NCBI GenBank assembly: GCA_958496175.1 | Contig: OY292276.1 | Span: 14,402,001 to 14,466,000 of the forward strand | Length of the DNA: 64,000 nucleotides | Reading direction: 5' to 3' | DNA from: Sisyra terminalis | Taxonomy: Eukaryota > Arthropoda > Insecta > Neuroptera > Sisyridae | Made by a program: the position numbers and the translations under genes | The notes under the pieces: generated by a model | What the model saw: the letters and a program-made list of their open reading frames with translations, nothing else | Told to the model about the DNA's origin: nothing | The model's database searches: none | Shown here: positions 37,926 through 51,569 of the stretch, one piece after another | Position numbering within the stretch: position 1 is the first letter of the stretch | How the letters are laid out: each line of letters starts with the position of its first letter

Positions 37926-40126
37926 TTTAATCTAGAAATATGGACAAAAATGTCCGTCTACAATTTACATGACTATAATTCCAAGTATTATTTCTCAAAA
38001 ACTAATTAAGTTAGAGAAATGAAACCACCGCGAAACTAATTACTTGATTTTCCTCGTTTAACTGAATATTAGGTAAATATAGTAAAAGAAAATCTATAAG
38101 TCACGAAAGGTTACAGTTTTAATTTTTGATAAATCTTCGTAAAATTTGTTGGATAATAATTTTCAGCTTTATAGTTTCAAAGGAATAAAGACTTCTTTTT
38201 TACTGAATAAACCATAAATTGTTGTAATTTACCAATAAATTGGATCTTTTTTTTAAGATCAAAATTTCTGAATCTTTATAACCCAAATGTCATCGATATT
38301 CATCAAAAAATGAGGCTGTAATCCTAAAAAACAACAGACAATAGTAATCTTACATGGTCTACATTTAGTATAACATAGAGTAGTCTACAATAGTTTTACT
38401 TTAGAATAATAAAAAAAATAGTTAATTAATACAGAGAATCATTTTCCTGAAGTCATTGAGAATAAGGTTTCAACAAAGAACAAGCAAACGCATTGATATT
38501 CAATTAAATCTAGGAAATAATGAAGCGAACATAAGCCAATCAAAAGTATGTACTAGTTATTGAGGATGACTTATGCAAATTTTTTTCAAAAAAAAAATAC
38601 ATGAACTTGATTTCTAATTCGTACTTTACTTCATAAAAAAGGAACTTTTTATATCAAAAGACTTATTTTTGCTTTTTAAAGTTAAATTCCCTGTTAATTG
38701 ACCGTTTTAAACAAATTGTGCTTAACAAATAGAGCAAAAAAAAAATATTTCTGTGCCAAAGGACTGTGTAAATCTACGTTTTTGTTTGATCATTTTTGAA
38801 GGAAAATATTCATTTGAAAGTAAAAGTGTTTCAGTTGATATTATGGAACAGGTAATTATCATAAAGTTTTTTTTTTCATAAAAGCAAACACTAAATAAGC
38901 CATATCAAATTACACAGGTAAAAAAATTAAAAATTCAGTTGAAAAATACACACGAGCAAAAAATTTCAAGTTATTACTTTTCGAATTTCAAAATTGCTTT
39001 TAATGAAGTGGAATCATATTGTACTTGTAGTGTAAAACTTAAGTTCTCATAATTGAATTATTTAGTACAGTTATTCTTTTCTTGTGTTGAAAAAATATTT
39101 TTGTTAAATATAAAATTTTCTCAAACTAAATAGAGCTATTAAAGAGGTAGCGGAGACAAAACCAACGAATTTTAGAACCACCGGCATAAATTCACTCATA
39201 AAATTAACCTTAATAAGTATGAATAATTGATGTGACGATTTGCTTGCTGTGTATTTACAATGGCATTTTGCGTCTCAAGATGTTCTCACTGCAAAATTAG
39301 TTACATTTATATATATTTAGCAAACGAAATTTTCCCACAAAGTACGAAGCGTTTATAATAGGAGTTAAATGAGCCCCTGTGTTCGTACAAAACGAATAAA
39401 TTTGGTTCAATTAAAATAAAAATAAAGCCAAATAATTAAGAGTATGAGATAAAGAAGGTATTGCTACAGTGAAGTATGTGTTCCGAAAAAAATTGTATAT
39501 AATATACTTTTTTTTATTATTTTAAATTAGATATTTACTGTTATTAATTAAACTTTGTTAATAATGGTCACCGTCGATTTAATACCTGTCGCGGATCTAA
39601 AACAGTACCGGCAAGATTAATTACTCAATCGATCATAAAAAATCTTTAATTTTAATTTGATGAACTGTTCACACATTCCATGCGATAATTTAATAGACAC
39701 ACTTCGTAAAGTCTTATGAGAAGTAAATCACATTTTTTATGAACCAAGCCAATTTTTCGCCGCACTTGCTTGGGTTTTATTCTTGTTTATTAAATTTTAC
39801 AAGTAATTAGTGGAAAATCCATATGTTACACAATTTTCAATTTTTATGAGACATTAAAATCGTGAAGAGGTATCACAGTTAATGATCGTCCATAATAAGA
39901 AACGTTATAGTTGTAGAAAAACCTAATTAAAAATTATTTGTTGATACCTTTCATAAGAAAAACCTATGTAGAATTGTTGAACGTTGAACACATTGTAATA
40001 TCGACCACCTGCTTGAGATGCCTATTGTTCATTGGAATTAGCTAAAGTATTAGCAAAAAATTTATGAAGTGCAGGATGAAATTTTATGTATGAAGATTTT
40101 TCAAAGGAAATAAGGTATAAGATAAT

Positions 40127-40439
40127 CGATAAATTTGTGGTGTTCATACTTTACATAATATTAGTTAATTTTTAGCAAGAAAATGGACTTGAAGGATGTA
40201 AATTCATATACTAATAATTAATTCCTTTATTTGCCCTTCATCAGGCTTCTTAATATAAAGTATATAATATACATCGTATATACATATATATTATAAATAT
40301 ACGTTTTTGAGATGTGTATTGTATACTTTATATTAAGAAGCCTGATGAAGGGCAAATAAAGGACCGAAACGTCGCTGAATTAATTATTAGTATATGGATT
40401 TACATCCTTTAAGTTCACTTTCCTGCTAAAAATTAAATA
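40127..40439 (+). mobile_element. Palindromic repeat with hammerhead-like core, copy B
   Basis: A 313-bp insertion flanked by a perfect 12-bp direct repeat, GTATAAGATAAT, at 40115-40126 and 40440-40451. That looks like a target-site duplication of the variable length made by retroelements. The inside is an inverted repeat: TTAGCAAGAAAATGGACTTG (40172 onward) against AAGTTCACTTTCCTGCTAA at the right, and CCTTCATCAGGCTTCTTAAT against ATTAAGAAGCCTGATGAAGG. On the plus strand CTGATGA (40342-40348), a possible short stem (GGGC...GACC) and GAAAC (40366-40370) follow the order of a hammerhead core. Palindromic repeats with such cores are known from Penelope-like elements. That assignment is inference, because no reverse transcriptase is present. 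The related copy is at 8181-8421. Confidence 0.65.
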
Positions 40440-41458
40440 GTATAAGATAATTCTCGTAAACAGGAAAAAATATTTATAGAACTGTATGAAATTTACATAC
40501 CAAAGGAAACTTAATAACTAAAGAAAAATCCATTTGCTGGATCCAATTTTTTGAGAAAAAAATCATCTCAAAAAAATAAAGATATTTTGTCAATTATTGA
40601 TGTTGAAGTTTATTGCCTAAAGATATAATAAACAGCCGAAAATTAAATTCAAGCCAAATTAAAATAAACAATTAAAAAAATCCAATTATTCATTTTAAAA
40701 AGGAAAAAATAACCTATAAAATTGATTTTGGTATGGATAATGGTTGGTTTACAGTTACGAAAATAAATATCCAAAGTAAGGGGCAGACAAAATCGAAAAT
40801 TGGTTCTCAAGGGGTGAACTTTTCAGAAAATTTAAACAAAAGATTAGCAATGAACTCAACCAAACTCGGTGCATTTGCTACTCTAGAATAATTAGAAATC
40901 CGTTAATCAAAAAATATCAAATATTTCAATATAAGATTCAAATCCAACACCTAATTTTGGAACGGCCACTTTGACCACTCCGCCACCAATAGGCGCATAT
41001 GCAGGTTTATTTAGCATACAAAACTCCGTAGTTAGTAAACTTTAAAGAAGTAAGACTCTAAAAACTTTTATAAAACTGAACTTTGATTGTTAAAATTTGA
41101 AACAAAATCGTCTTTTTAAGTCAAGGTTTATATTAAATCCAATTCCTACATTACAACCTTCAAGGATTAAAAAATTTTAGTTAATCTGTTGATTTTCAAA
41201 ATAATGAGGTAAGATTTGAACTTTTGAGTTTACGAACTATTTAAACATTTTTTTAGAGAAATAATCGTTTTTTTAAATAGTCTATTTCTCAATTCTTAGT
41301 TAAAAGTTAATTTCTATAATTGATCCAAACATGGAGGGTATATATGGCAAGTTCACCTTTAGTCTAAATCTAGGGATTTTTTTTGTTTGCCCAAACTCCC
41401 ATTCTTTAAAACCCTGACTAAATTTTGTGTGTTTCTTTACTGGAGAAGTTTTCAGAAT

Positions 41459-41730
41459 ATATGACTCGTTTACTTTGAAAGTGGCATAACTCCATGTCCA
41501 TTTCAAGGACGGTCTATATGGTTATTCTTCTTCTTGTAACTAGAACAAAGTATGTTAATTATTTAACTGCTAAGTTTTCAGAAATTACTGATTTCATTTT
41601 AGTTGTTAACAAAAACGCCAATTATTCCCTCCTCCTTAGTATCATATGTTCCTATGGTTAAAAATGATAACACTATAGGGATTGTTCTTGAAATGGACTT
41701 AACTCACTTTCAAAATAAACGGCTCATATA
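41459..41730 (+). mobile_element. MITE with about 50-bp inverted ends, copy 2
   Basis: The left end ATGACTCGTTTACTTTGAAA (41461 onward) and the right end TTTCAAAATAAACGGCTCAT (ending near 41728) are inverted relatives. The sequence is the reverse complement of 29290-29556 with few changes. It includes the 'TTAGTTGTTAACAAAAACGC' block, which gives both copies a similar short open frame (41603-41806 here). A protein-like match between copies is expected from recent common descent and is not evidence of a gene. Likely a TA-targeting (Tc1/mariner-type) MITE, not proven. Confidence 0.65.
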
Positions 41731-44315
41731 TAACCAAAAATTTCAAAACTATGATTTTTTTTACGTTTCCTCTCCCTCTTATAACGCTATACTCAACCAT
41801 TTCTGAAGTCATTAATAAATACAAAAATAATTTCACTTTCTCAAATATCAAAGTTCTCACGATTTACACCCTTGATAGGTTCCACGATTGTTAAAACATC
41901 CTCGACTTTTAAGTAGATAATGATATTTTTGCTGAACTCAAAAAAATCACAGTTTAAGTTTTACAATAATAGACTAGATTTTATACGATAAACGTAATAT
42001 TATAATACAATTTAAACAAAAACCATATACTAATTTCGATAAGGTTAAAAACAGATTTGGCTAAAAGCGATTTTCTTATGCATAGTGTATTCAATGCATT
42101 CTTCAATCATTAAGTATAATCCTCTGTTCCTCACATATTTCCGAAGGTTGCTTATGATTTATTGGTACATTATAATAGAGATATTAAAATGCGATTATTT
42201 AAGTGCTCAGTCACTTACTTTGTAACAACTAAACATACGTATAACTTAATAACTACATACAGGTGGGTAATCCAGAAATTAGTAGAATCATTTTATTTTC
42301 GTTTAGCTTTTCATCGGTTGGATGAATAACGAAACTACTTAATCAAGTTGCGTACTTTATTTTATTGATTGTCTAACGGAAAACTAGTTTCGTTTTAATA
42401 TGAAACTTTTTTTCGATATTGAAAAGTTAGAGGCAAAACAAAACGAAGAGGGTTGGACACGTTCATTAATCATTTTCGAATTGCATAAGTTTTAAAGGAT
42501 TTTAATCTGTCTGGGAAAAATGTAAGTTTGATTTATAGTGTCAATGCTGGTGAATTCAAACGCTAGCATAAAGCAGATTGGAAACAAATCATTAAATTAC
42601 TTGTTTTAAATAAAAGTTGCGAAAAAATGAATCGCCTTAAAAGTGTTTACGCCGTGTTATAAAGTTCTTCTTGCAGTCTACACTATAATTATTCCTTAAA
42701 TAGATAAGACATCTCGATTAAGTCTGCAAGGTGGCAAATACAGTTGCAAAAGTACTTAGCGACGTGCGCCTCGTATAACACAATGCAATCGGATAAGTAA
42801 AGCGCAAGTAATATGCAAATTATCATTTGTGCCCGAGAAAAGTTATTCCATTTTACGTATAGTCATCGACTAGTTACACAGAATGCTCTTTGCATGCTTT
42901 TTTTTTATTTGTCCACAGTATTAACTCAACGATTACTCGTTTTTCGCTTATTTCATCCACTGAACTGTTATATGCCATCGTTTATAAACGTTCAATACTA
43001 TTTCCACGTTTTTATATTCGAGGAAAACAATATATGAATATCAAATATATTCAGTAAAAAACTTTTAGTGTAAACACCAAAATTTCATAGTCTAAATTCC
43101 GCTTAATAGCACTTGCTTCATGATAGGTATTTTATATCTGGTCGTATCTATTTTTCTTAGACATTAATTTTATTCGGTGCTGTAGAGTTGAACACATCGT
43201 AAATCACAGATGACGTTATTTTATACGAATAACTCTGAATTGTTTACAAAGTACTCAATTTTGTAGCGTAGAAAAGCTAGGGTATATACCTATATAGGAA
43301 AAAACGATTGGCTAAAATAATATTTTTCAAGTATGTTAATGGTTCGACAGCCTAAATTTGGATGAATTTCCACTTGAGATCGCCAATGTTGGAATGTTAT
43401 TAAAATCACAGATGACTGCGTCTAATTCGGATACTTAATTGATAGTACTCGAAAAGATTTTCTAGCTATGGAAGCAATTTGAGAGTTTGCTATTTGGTTG
43501 GACTTTTATGAGTACAATGACTGCAAAGGTTTGTGTGTATTACTTCAAAAGAATAATTATTTTTTTTAAATATATTTGTTAGTTTTATTGTCTTAAAAAA
43601 AGAATCATTAAAATTTTCAAATTTGCATATAAAAAAAGTACTTCATTAATATGAAATATACGGCTGGTTTTTTTCCATAGATTTATTTTTTTAAGTAGCA
43701 CTTTTAATTTCAATTATCTTCCAAAAGCATATCAACCATGATAACTTGAAAACTATAAGTAGTAAGAATATTTACGTTTTTCTCACCTAATAATGACTTG
43801 TTAAGTACGTACCTATTTTCTTTAAAAACTTAAATTTCAATTGCCCAAAGTTATTTAAATTGCTTAAATCATTTTGGTATAACTTTTACTTTCGTTGGGA
43901 AAATTTTCATTTTTAAATTTAATATTACGCAATCTACTTATTAATGTCTAGTTTAGATACTTTTCTTTACATTAATAATCTAAACCGAATTTCAACATCA
44001 CCCCCTTGGAAAACCAGTTTTAAGGTTCCATTCTTTAAGAAAATAAAGGAATTCGTATAAGATCTTTTCATTTTCCATCTGTAAAGTCCCTTTTTCTCAA
44101 GAATGCATGGCAATATCAACTTGAAACCATCACATAGTGATTACAAGAACGATTCCATCTACTTGAAGCCCTCCGAAGAAAATTGGTTGGTAATCGAAAT
44201 ACGTATCTGGGTAATAGGTCAAAAATATATTTGATTGAGCTTTTGTTCAAATTTATGTTTGAATTTTTGACCACATCCTTGAATTTATACTTGGCCACAA
44301 TATATTTTATATTTA

Positions 44316-44524
44316 ATTAATAAGGCTCTTGGGAACTTGAATTCAAATAATAAGATGTTAAATTTTATGCTGAACAGCGAAAATTAATTTATTTGTGTAA
44401 TTTGGCTTTGAACAACATGCATTGTTATTATGTTTTAGTTCTCCTGAAGAAGTAGGAAATAAATACCAATTTGAAAATTTAACATCTTATTATTTGAGTC
44501 GAAGTTCCCAAGAACCTTATTAAT
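44316..44524. mobile_element. Foldback MITE with about 50-bp arms and 6-bp duplication
   Basis: ATTAATAAGG-CTCTTGGGAAC, then AAATAATAAGATGTTAAATTTT (44344 onward), are mirrored by AAAATTTAACATCTTATTATTT and GTTCCCAAGAACCTTATTAAT at the right end. The element is 209 bp and is flanked by TATTTA at 44310-44315 and 44525-44530, which could be a 6-bp target duplication or chance in AT-rich DNA. The spacer has a CTGAAGAAG...AAATAAATACC string that recalls the core of the 40127-40439 family. Confidence 0.65.
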
Positions 44525-44727
44525 TATTTACCACATCATAGATGAGAGCAACCAGGATTTTATATTTATTTCAAACCAAAAAAAAATACAACCTTTTGAG
44601 GCTATGAAAAAATTTAATTTGAAAGCAAACATTATCGAAAATTATGATCAATTACATCCCATTTTGGTTTATATAACATTCATAAGTAAATCAAAACTTA
44701 TGGAATGATAAAATCCCAAACTTTTCG

Positions 44728-45335
44728 GTATAAGCTTGGATCAGGAACGTCGAGATATTCCGAACTGAAGAGAACTATTCCGAATAGGTACGTATTGTTC
44801 ACTCGAATGCAATTTGTACGAAAACTTTGACATGCCAGAAAGGAAGAAATAACGTTTATTTTCAAATATGTATTTACATTATAATATGTAAAATTAAATT
44901 TTCGTCTCAAGTCCATTTTAGCACACCCACAATTTGCCAACATTGCATTTTCGATTTTGTTTTTAATTTAATTCGCGATATTTTTGTTAATTCAATTCTA
45001 ATATGATATAATTCTCTCTTATGTGGCTAAATTTCTATTATGGACCGATTTAATCGCGAATTAAATTAAAACAAAGTCGAAAATGCAACGTTGCCAGATT
45101 GTGGGTGTGCTGAAATGGACTTGAGCCAAAGTAAACTTTATTTAGAAAATTTAATTTTACAGATTTTATATAACACAATATAAATACATATTTGAAAATA
45201 ACAGTCGCTACTTCATTTCTGACATGTCAAAATTTACGTACAAATTGCATTCGAGTGAGCAATACGTATAGGAATAATATCGAAACCATTTGAAAACAGT
45301 TCTCAAATTTCGACGTTCCTGATCCAAGCTTATAC
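44728..45335. mobile_element. Foldback MITE, Mutator-like by its target duplication, copy 2
   Basis: A 608-bp, nearly full-length palindrome with intact ends GTATAAGCTTGGATCAGGAA and its reverse complement. A 10-bp direct repeat with one mismatch flanks it: AAACTTTTCG at 44718-44727 and CAACTTTTCG at 45336-45345. Its left arm matches the right arm of the 4195-4815 copy and its right arm matches that copy's left arm, so the two inserted in opposite orientations. The centre (about 44990-45055) is unpaired. There is no coding capacity. It lies only about 200 bp from the 44316-44524 MITE. Confidence 0.8.
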
Positions 45336-48300
45336 CAACTTTTCGAAAGAAATCAAGTATTGAAATTAAACAAGAAGTAATTTCTTACCAAACCGTAATA
45401 AGGAGAATATGTTTCGTGTTTCGAAAGAAAAATACGCGAAAAATTTCCGCACAGCCACTAATGAATTTTAATTATTTTTATGTTGGAATTTGACAATGAT
45501 CAATGTCAATTACGAAATAATCCCGCCATACCTACGTAACTGGATGAATTATTCTTTTTTACTTATGGCTTAATGGGGCCAATTATAGAGATATTATTTA
45601 GGTTTATAACCTTTGAGATGAATTAATAATGATGAAACATAGTTCCAGTCATGAGTTTAATACAATTATGTCGTTTTAAATATATCATTAAAAGTAGTCT
45701 GAATTTCATAGTAAATTACATAATGTTTTGATAGAATAAACAATTTGCAAAAATTTTGATTTGAGAAACGTTCACAATGAAACGTATTCTTGATTACTTT
45801 GAAAAGTAAATCAAAAGAGTACGCGTTATTGCTGTAATGGTATGTTTTGGTCATCGTCCCCAAGATTTGTTGAGGCGTCAATGACCAAAGGAGAGCACCA
45901 AGACGACAATAGCGGAATCTCTTCCATCCGTTCTAAGCAAAAGCCTTCACCTTCCATCTTATTATATGCTTGATGGAACGCTACCACAATGAAGGCGGAC
46001 GTACATATCTTCGGTGTTCACTATAATAATGAAAGTGAAGAAAAATACATTTTACTTTTCTCACAAACTCCAAAGAGCATACGAATCATTTTACTTTCGA
46101 TATTTACACGGATTGGGTGCGAAAGGCAATTCGATGCAATATGCGTGCATTATTGAACATTTAAAACCATCTAATTGAAACACGTTTTTCGAAACGGAAA
46201 TCGGATGTTCACCAAACAAAAATTTAAAAAAAAAAACCCGATCGTTAAATTATTTCATAATCCCAAATCCGTTACTGGCAACTTTAATCGCCTCATTTTC
46301 AACAGATACTCGTAAACTACCTATAATTCAGAATAAACACCAATCAACTAGAACTAATCAATGCCGCCACAAAAAATTTACAACCTTTTCACAAATTACA
46401 AAAAAATTACTTTCAATAATTCTCGAAAAAAAAAAAACTACCAAATGAAACATTAAACTTACTTTCCGTTCAAACATTCCTTTTTTGCCAATCAAAAGTC
46501 ATTAACTCATAAACATAAAACGTTGATAATTACATTTGTGAAAAGCATGTACAATTTTACGACAAATAATTATATATATTTACATTTTTATCAGCTTTAG
46601 TTTACGATGAGACTATTCATATGTGTTCATTTGTGGCTCTCTATTGATTTGTTTTATTTATATATAAAGAGGTTTCGATACCCAGCTTTGGTTCAATTTA
46701 CAATCGAAATTACATATATATCTATTTATTTTTATTTTTTTCGTGTAATAAAAACTAGTTTTGTCAGACAAAACGAATTTATTGCAAAAACCAATTTAAT
46801 CTCAACCAAATATAATAAAAATATTAGCAAAAGCGTATTTTTATTAGCCCATCTTTTATGGTGAAAAAAAGTTGCAGTATCAGGCGATTCTATAGTGGAA
46901 CGCCAAAACTGCAAACTAGTTGATTATCTATTGACAGAAAAAGCTTTAAAATTGAATGAGTCGTAAAAGTTTTTTTATCAAAATTGTTTCAGCTAATATT
47001 TCCTTATCAAAGTTAACATTTTAATTTTTACTTGAGTATCATTTTTTTTTAATAATTTTCACTGTGGATTTTGTATTCAAATAGTTAATATCTCATGTCA
47101 TATTACTGTCAGCATGTGTGCTGAAAAGGCGTTTAATCTTTTTTACTTTTACTATATGTTTAAATATTTATTTTATAAATAAAAATAAAATAGGTTATAA
47201 AATAGGTTACTTAAGAGTTATAAATAAAAAGAGCTTTTTTATCTGTTTAATGTTAGGCTTTCTATCCCGCGTGGTTGTATTAAATATAATTTTATTAGTA
47301 TATTTTCTGTTTTTAAAACACAATGATCTCATATTAACCACTATTTTTATGGTATAAGGGGAAGCAGGGTTAGTTGAGCAATTAGACCAATGATTTCTCT
47401 TAACCGGTATAGTAAAATATTTATTCTTAAAAATTTAAACGATAAACTCTGCTAAGAAGTTATTTAAAATACCTTCAGATTCAATTTTGATTTAATAATA
47501 CCAAATTCAGAAATCTTGAATAAATTTTTCAACTTACAACGATTACCTAACCAATATTTGGAATAGCACAAATATTGTAGCCAAATAAGAATTATAAAAA
47601 TTACAAATTACAAATGCAATTTATTGTCAAGTAATTGTTTACAGCAATGATTCCCAGCGAAAGAAATATCCCTTACAAAGCTTATAAAGCTTACAAAATT
47701 AAAGTTGAATTTTCATCTTGAATTGGAAAACTGAAAAACTTTACCTTCTTCTTGTCTTTTGCCTTAAGCACAATAAAACTTCAAATATATAAGAAGGTGT
47801 ATTTTATCGTCTTAAAGAGTATTAATTCCTTCACCTTTTTAATCAATAATGTATTGGATAGGATAAGCATATTAATGAGGTGATACAATAAAAATTTGAC
47901 CAATTATTTTTTGCTAATTTTATAACTTTCCAGCATTAAAAAGTACTTCTCTTCAGAAAAAATTTTTGGCTAATCTTAATGAAAATTTTGTCATCTTTCG
48001 AATAGTGAAATCTGAATTTTGTTATCTCTTTTCATTCAAATATTATATCGTATTTTATAGAACCAAAAATAACATTTCGAGAAACAATAGAAGCAATATT
48101 TAAGCAATAAGGAAAGGGATAAACTATACCATTTTATGAAATTTTTGGTCGAAAATTTGACGTAAAAATACTGATTTTCTTTTGCCAGTATTTAAACATG
48201 ACAACCAATATGAAAGTCTTGTAATATATATCATCTACATCATATATCTCAATGTTTAAGAATTTTTTTTAAAGATCACAATTACTAAAACTTAAGTTTA

Positions 48301-51300
48301 TGGAAATCTCGATAGTTGTAAAAGGGCTATAAATTATTCAGAGTATAACAACTGTATTTAATAATCCATATGAGAAAATAATCCGGTAGTGAAATAAATT
48401 ACATATTATTTTAAACAAGAAGTGTAAGAATATTAATTTTTGTAAAAAATTCCCTCAAAAAAAAATGTCTTGCTTAATAGCTCTGTTTAATTTTGTTCGT
48501 AAAACATTTTTTCTTGTCATTTATTAACGTCATAAATACCACCAGATATATCATAAAATAATTCAATTGTATCTTTATTTCTTTGAAATTTACGGCCAGG
48601 AATCCTTCAAGTCATAAATCATTATCATGCATATAGTCATCCGGTTTTAAAATTGAAATTATTTATCACCTCATTGTCAGTTTCGTTAATAACCAACTAA
48701 AGAAATCGATAAAACTAATTTTTACCAATAAAATAATTACAACTCATGTGAGACTAGAAAACGAGTACGATGCGACCTGCAACTCAGTTTCAAAGTTGCA
48801 TACCAATCACTAAAACCGCAAGTCTATAATTCAATTAATTCTCTTTCCCCAACGCCGCCCCTTATGAATTATTCTTAATAAGATCTCTTCTAAAAATATA
48901 CCGTTTTAATTTCAATTCTACATTTATCTTTAATAATTATTCGTAATTTTCCAAGAAAATGCACGCAGCTGCATAATTTGCATTAGTAGCATAATAACAG
49001 TTTAAAAATATCAAGTTCATTTCAAATGTAATTTCATATATCTGTGGTCATAATTGATCATATTTTTTTTAATAAGTACAATTAAAATCTAACGGTTTGC
49101 AAAGTGCGTGGATGCAATTAATATTTTTCTGATTGAAAAAATATATGAAACTTCCTCAGTATGTGTGGGATTTAAGGATTGGCGTGGGACTTTTGTAGTT
49201 TTATCCTACTTAATATACCAAACATTTAAACTAAGATTAATAAGATCCACCAATAAGCTGCTTCTTGCACAACGGTTTACTCCTAATTATAAATACGAAA
49301 GCTTTCGTTAAAGCGAATTTCGAAGGGTCTTACTAATTTTAGTATAAAAGGTGAAGTGAATACATTATGTCGTTGTGATAACTTTATCGTTACATTAAAG
49401 TGAATTTCAGCCATAGAAATAGAGACTGAATTCTATTAACTGAAAACAGAGATAAATACGACTGCGCGAATTGCACTTGGAAACATAATAGCAGTTGTCG
49501 AAAATGCAATATAACACTATAGAAACTGCGAAGGGGTTTATTCCATTGTTTAGCACCTGCTGTACTCATTAGTAAAACTTGTATCGCATAATTGTCTGCC
49601 TCACATTACCAAAAACATACACTAAATATTTGTATTATATTCTCAAATAATATTCAATTAAATCGATTGGCTAATATTATCAGTTTCCAAATTAACTTTA
49701 TACCTTTATTACCCCCAGTTAAAATGCTCTCTAGATACAATTCCAGGCAAACGAACTCCTTGATTTGTACATGTTTGCAAAAAAACCTCTCCAACTTTAC
49801 ACTAGGAAATTTTTATTGGAACAATTGCATGCTGTTCTAATTAAAGTTGTAAATTTTTCCATTCTAATAACCTCTAGGATGGTTTTGTAAAAAAAATAGT
49901 GAAATTGAATGAATTTTCAGGAATTTCGCTTCGGTTTAATAAAACTTCAAAAAACATATTGAGATACACACGTAATAAATTATTAATGCTTTAATCGCTT
50001 CATTTCATCTATTACGAATTGAGTGCAATAAATCAACAGGAAAAAATAGAAGTTTACTATGTCTAGTTCTTCTTTTTCGTATCGAGAAACGGAATAGTTG
50101 AAATGATTGAGTGAGATCACGTTTCCTAGTACCCACTAAGTTAGTTAATTGCTTGCAAGTAGTTCAATATTAACACTAGTTCACTTTAGATAACAGACAG
50201 ATAATTTAAAATGACTAGGAACGGTAGGTACTATGTAGTGCCTATATAGATTGTGTTTTAACTTTGCTTCTATCATGTAGTGATTATCAATCTTGATCAG
50301 TGTATTATCAACAGAATACAGCCAATGTAATAATTGTAGCTTGTAAACTAAAATTGTAAAATAATGGCCTCTCAATTATTTTGCTCTCATTTTTGTTGTG
50401 AAAAATATCAACTTTAAATTCATTTCGAGTTTGTAAAGCTTTTAAATTTAATCCTTTGAATGACTAATGGTCATGTATTTGGGTGCTAGCATTTGCATTT
50501 GTCATATTAACCAAATGAAATTTTGTGTTTGACTTTCATTTTATTTGTAACTATTATTTATTTCACGTGAATTTATTTTACATTTTGTGTCAAACTGTTA
50601 AGAAAAGCAGAAAAAATTAAAATTCAAACATTCATTAACTCTAAGCCCAACCCTATAATGTACAGTATAATAAATATTTACCACATATCTAATGAAGAAA
50701 TATAAAAAAAAAATTAAACCAATGGTTTCAAAGGAACTTCCATATAGTTTCACTCTAGTTTGATAACTGTGGATCTAACCAAAAGTTTTTCCACATAAAT
50801 GCCTATTGGTGTATGCATTTGTTAGGAATACGCAAAGTTCCCATAAGCTTTTTGAAACCTCAAAGCTCTTTTAAATGAGTTAAAAGTAAAATTTCAAAAA
50901 GCATAGGAATCTTTAAGAAAGTAATGATTACTGTAAACTTTTTACGTACGATATTCAAAGAAATCATTTTCATATGGGATTTTATAAAAAAAAATAAGCT
51001 TTTTATGGTTTTTATAGTTTTCTATTTAAGTTAAAAACGATCAATAAATGGTGGTTTTTTCTTAAATCAAAAGTAGAATTTATTTGTAGTATAAATATCG
51101 GTAGTATAAGAAGCTCCGGATATAGAATGGAAAAGTTTGTTTAAAAAAAAATTTCAACTAACCACTTGAAATAGAGATAAGGAATCAAGGCATAACTAGT
51201 TATAGAAAATCTGGAATTCTGTCTACTTTAACCTTTTCTATAAACTTAACCTGAAAACCGTTTGCCAAAAACTAATCTGTTGAAATTCGATAATTAGATA

Positions 51301-51569
51301 GGTATATCCCTTATGAATTACCAATATTTCGGGATATCTAATGCCAAAAAGGTTTTTCTCTCTAATATTTCGGGATTAAATTTTGGCAGGCATTTTTACT
51401 TTTATTAGAAAGAGATAGAGAAAAATAAGACAGGGTCTGAGAAAAAGACGGTTGCTTCTACTACTATAACACTATCATCTGTTTAGTAAATATTATGTAG
51501 TTTAATTGGTAGAATTGATAAAGACTTAATGAAAATAAACTTTAGCAAATCAGGGCTTAATCTTTAAGG

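Noticed and set aside
19743..39286. Shared 16-mer TCTCAAGATGTTCTCA near 19745 and 39271
   Set aside because: Flanks do not align, and a few 16-mers shared by chance are expected in AT-rich DNA of this length.
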